Shown here: positions 62,843 through 64,000 of the stretch, in pieces | Layout of the letters: every line of letters starts with the position of its first letter | How positions within the stretch are numbered: the stretch's first letter is position 1 | Origin: Primula veris | Taxonomy: Eukaryota > Streptophyta > Magnoliopsida > Ericales > Primulaceae | Assembly (NCBI GenBank): GCA_963682055.1 | Contig: OY821741.1 | Location: 5,401,501 to 5,465,500 of the forward strand | Direction: 5' to 3' | Length of the DNA: 64,000 nt | Program-made: the position numbers and the translations under genes | The notes under the pieces: model-generated | What the model was told of the DNA's origin: nothing | Databases searched by the model: none | What the model saw: the letters and a program-made list of their open reading frames with translations, nothing else

Positions 62843-63367
62843 TCAATCAGTCAAAACGCTAGGGTGACTAGCATCGGTCAATTTCCCCATCCAAGCTGGT
62901 GGCAACATCCCTGTCTGCTCATGAACAGTCTTGAATAGAGGCGGCAACATCTTATATACCCCCGCAATCTCATTCATAGCACTGTTAGCACCACCATTCG
63001 CCATGTCAGCACCACTGTTAGTCCACACGCTGATTTTCGGGTTCAGTCCCTTAACCGCCTCGGCATTGATCTTCGCCATTTCCTTAAACATGCCATTATT
63101 TATCATCATGTAGTCCCTCATAGAGTGATAGTTGTTACCAAACGCGTCCATGAGTGTACGTATGTATACGCCTTGTGCTTGTGCGAGGGCTACCATTCCC
63201 TCGGCCTATTTTGTTTTTGCGTATAGTTTTCCATCAGCAGCTTGTTGACGGGCAAAAAAAGCCGCTTCTGCAATGGCTTTTTGAGCCTCAGCTTCTTTTG
63301 ATTTTTGGTAAAGTATTGCTTTGGCAGATTTGTGTTGCTTGTATAACTCCCAGTTGGCTTCTTGTAC
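62843..63367 (-). pseudogene. Second flotillin fragment, last exon only, with an in-frame stop (copy 2)
   Basis: Duplicate of the fragment at 10312-10836, with the same acceptor and the same TAG, here at 63206-63208. No difference in the coding part was noticed. Upstream exons are likewise missing and gypsy-type sequence follows at 63481. Confidence 0.85.
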
Positions 63368-63480
63368 CTTTGTTTATTTGTTGACAATGAGAAGTGATAT
63401 GAATTTTAAATTTGGTAATGTATGTAAGCAATTAATTTTAATTTGTGAAAATAGGCACTAGTCTCAGAAAAATGTGCTAA

Positions 63481-63870
63481 TTAAAGTACACTTTTTTTGT
63501 CGTACACCTCGAGTGCACGAGCACGGGCCCAATACGCTTTGACAAAAGATAACAAGAGGTCAGCATCTTCGAACACTGCCCCCAACACTAAATTCAAGCT
63601 CGTCACCCGGCCCCGGGCATCATCCCAAGACCAACGAAGTGCACCGAGAAGCTCTTGGGCTTTTCCCTTGCTTACAGTATAGTGGGCTGCCTTCTTACTG
63701 AATTTCTCACCCAAATCGTGTAACCGAGTAGATAAGTCCAAGATATGAGCTTTTAACTCCTTGATCTCACGACGAGTCGAGTTAAGTTCAGCAATATGAG
63801 ACGAACTAGGACCTTCGGGACTACCTAACCGTTCACATAAACTACCACTTGGTCGGGACCAGACCACCAT
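63481..63870 (-). mobile_element. Antisense ORF of a Tat/Retand-type gypsy element (copy 2)
   Basis: Same 129-residue frame as at 10950-11339 with one substitution (Thr to Ala after FSKK, near 63690). The element runs on to the window end, matching copy 1 up to 11469. Confidence 0.6.
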
Positions 63871-64000
63871 AGCAAGAGGGTTAACCGGTACCTGACACGA
63901 TTGTTATGACCTTCAAACATACGAAGACTACCAACAAGCAATGAGCAATAACGAAAAGATGGTGCAATCTCCATTTATAATAGACAAATGTTGGGAAGAT

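Larger units (their letters stand above)
52541..64000. repeat. Large direct duplication, copy 2 (right-truncated by window)
   Basis: Second copy of the block at 1-11469. The offset is 52540 at the start, about 52524 after the 63-bp minisatellite (which is 18 bp shorter here), and 52531 after a 7-bp expansion of a GGGAAAC repeat near 56109. Every flotillin frameshift, the flotillin stop codon and the LINE target-site duplication are shared, so these changes predate the duplication or reflect one underlying locus. Confidence 0.95.

Overview
This is an AT-rich, intron-rich, transposon-rich stretch of a flowering-plant nuclear genome, most likely a eudicot. The plant signs are GT-AG introns, plant-type TRS120, SUN, trehalose-6-phosphate phosphatase (TPP), flotillin, SR-splicing-factor and neprosin coding sequence, and plant transposon families (hAT and Mutator-like MITEs, LINEs, copia and gypsy remnants). 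There is no bacterial gene organisation. The species cannot be fixed from the sequence alone.

Layout. (1) 1-11469: a block with an intact seven-exon neprosin-family peptidase gene (+), two convergent flotillin fragments, and the antisense ORF plus an LTR-like stretch of a Tat/Retand-type gypsy element. The block recurs in direct orientation at 52541-64000 and is cut by the window end. (2) 12160-14290: no gene recognised. (3) 14296-25034 (-): TRS120, a TRAPPII tethering-complex subunit, with a block of internal coding sequence missing and a one-base frameshift in the last exon. (4) 25035-29560: repeats and a 5'-truncated SUN-domain gene fragment (-). (5) 29560-36623 (+): a complete 12-exon TPP gene. 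All exon phases join into 367 codons with every HAD-phosphatase motif present, and the introns carry foldback elements, a LINE-like insert, a copia remnant and a large 21-bp minisatellite. (6) 37101-41481: a CDC5 C-terminal fragment (-) and a 5'-truncated SRSF1-like SR gene fragment (+). (7) 43459-46270 (-): a broken F-box gene and a small unrecognised ORF. (8) 46541-48750: a 2-kb foldback element with A-rich and T-rich arms around a minisatellite, nested in a MITE. (9) 49100-52634: arrays of GGCCCA/AGCCCA motifs and a nested local duplication leading into copy 2 of the terminal block.

The genes do not form a pathway. The striking property is the contrast between three intact genes (two neprosin copies and TPP) and a series of intron-bearing partial genes (flotillin twice per block, TRS120, SUN, CDC5, SR, F-box). 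This looks like a decaying, rearranged, transposon-rich region. The near-identity of the two terminal blocks means that retained haplotigs or an assembly duplication must be excluded before calling a true segmental duplication. Several of the frameshifts are one-base indels, some in homopolymers, and could be sequencing errors.
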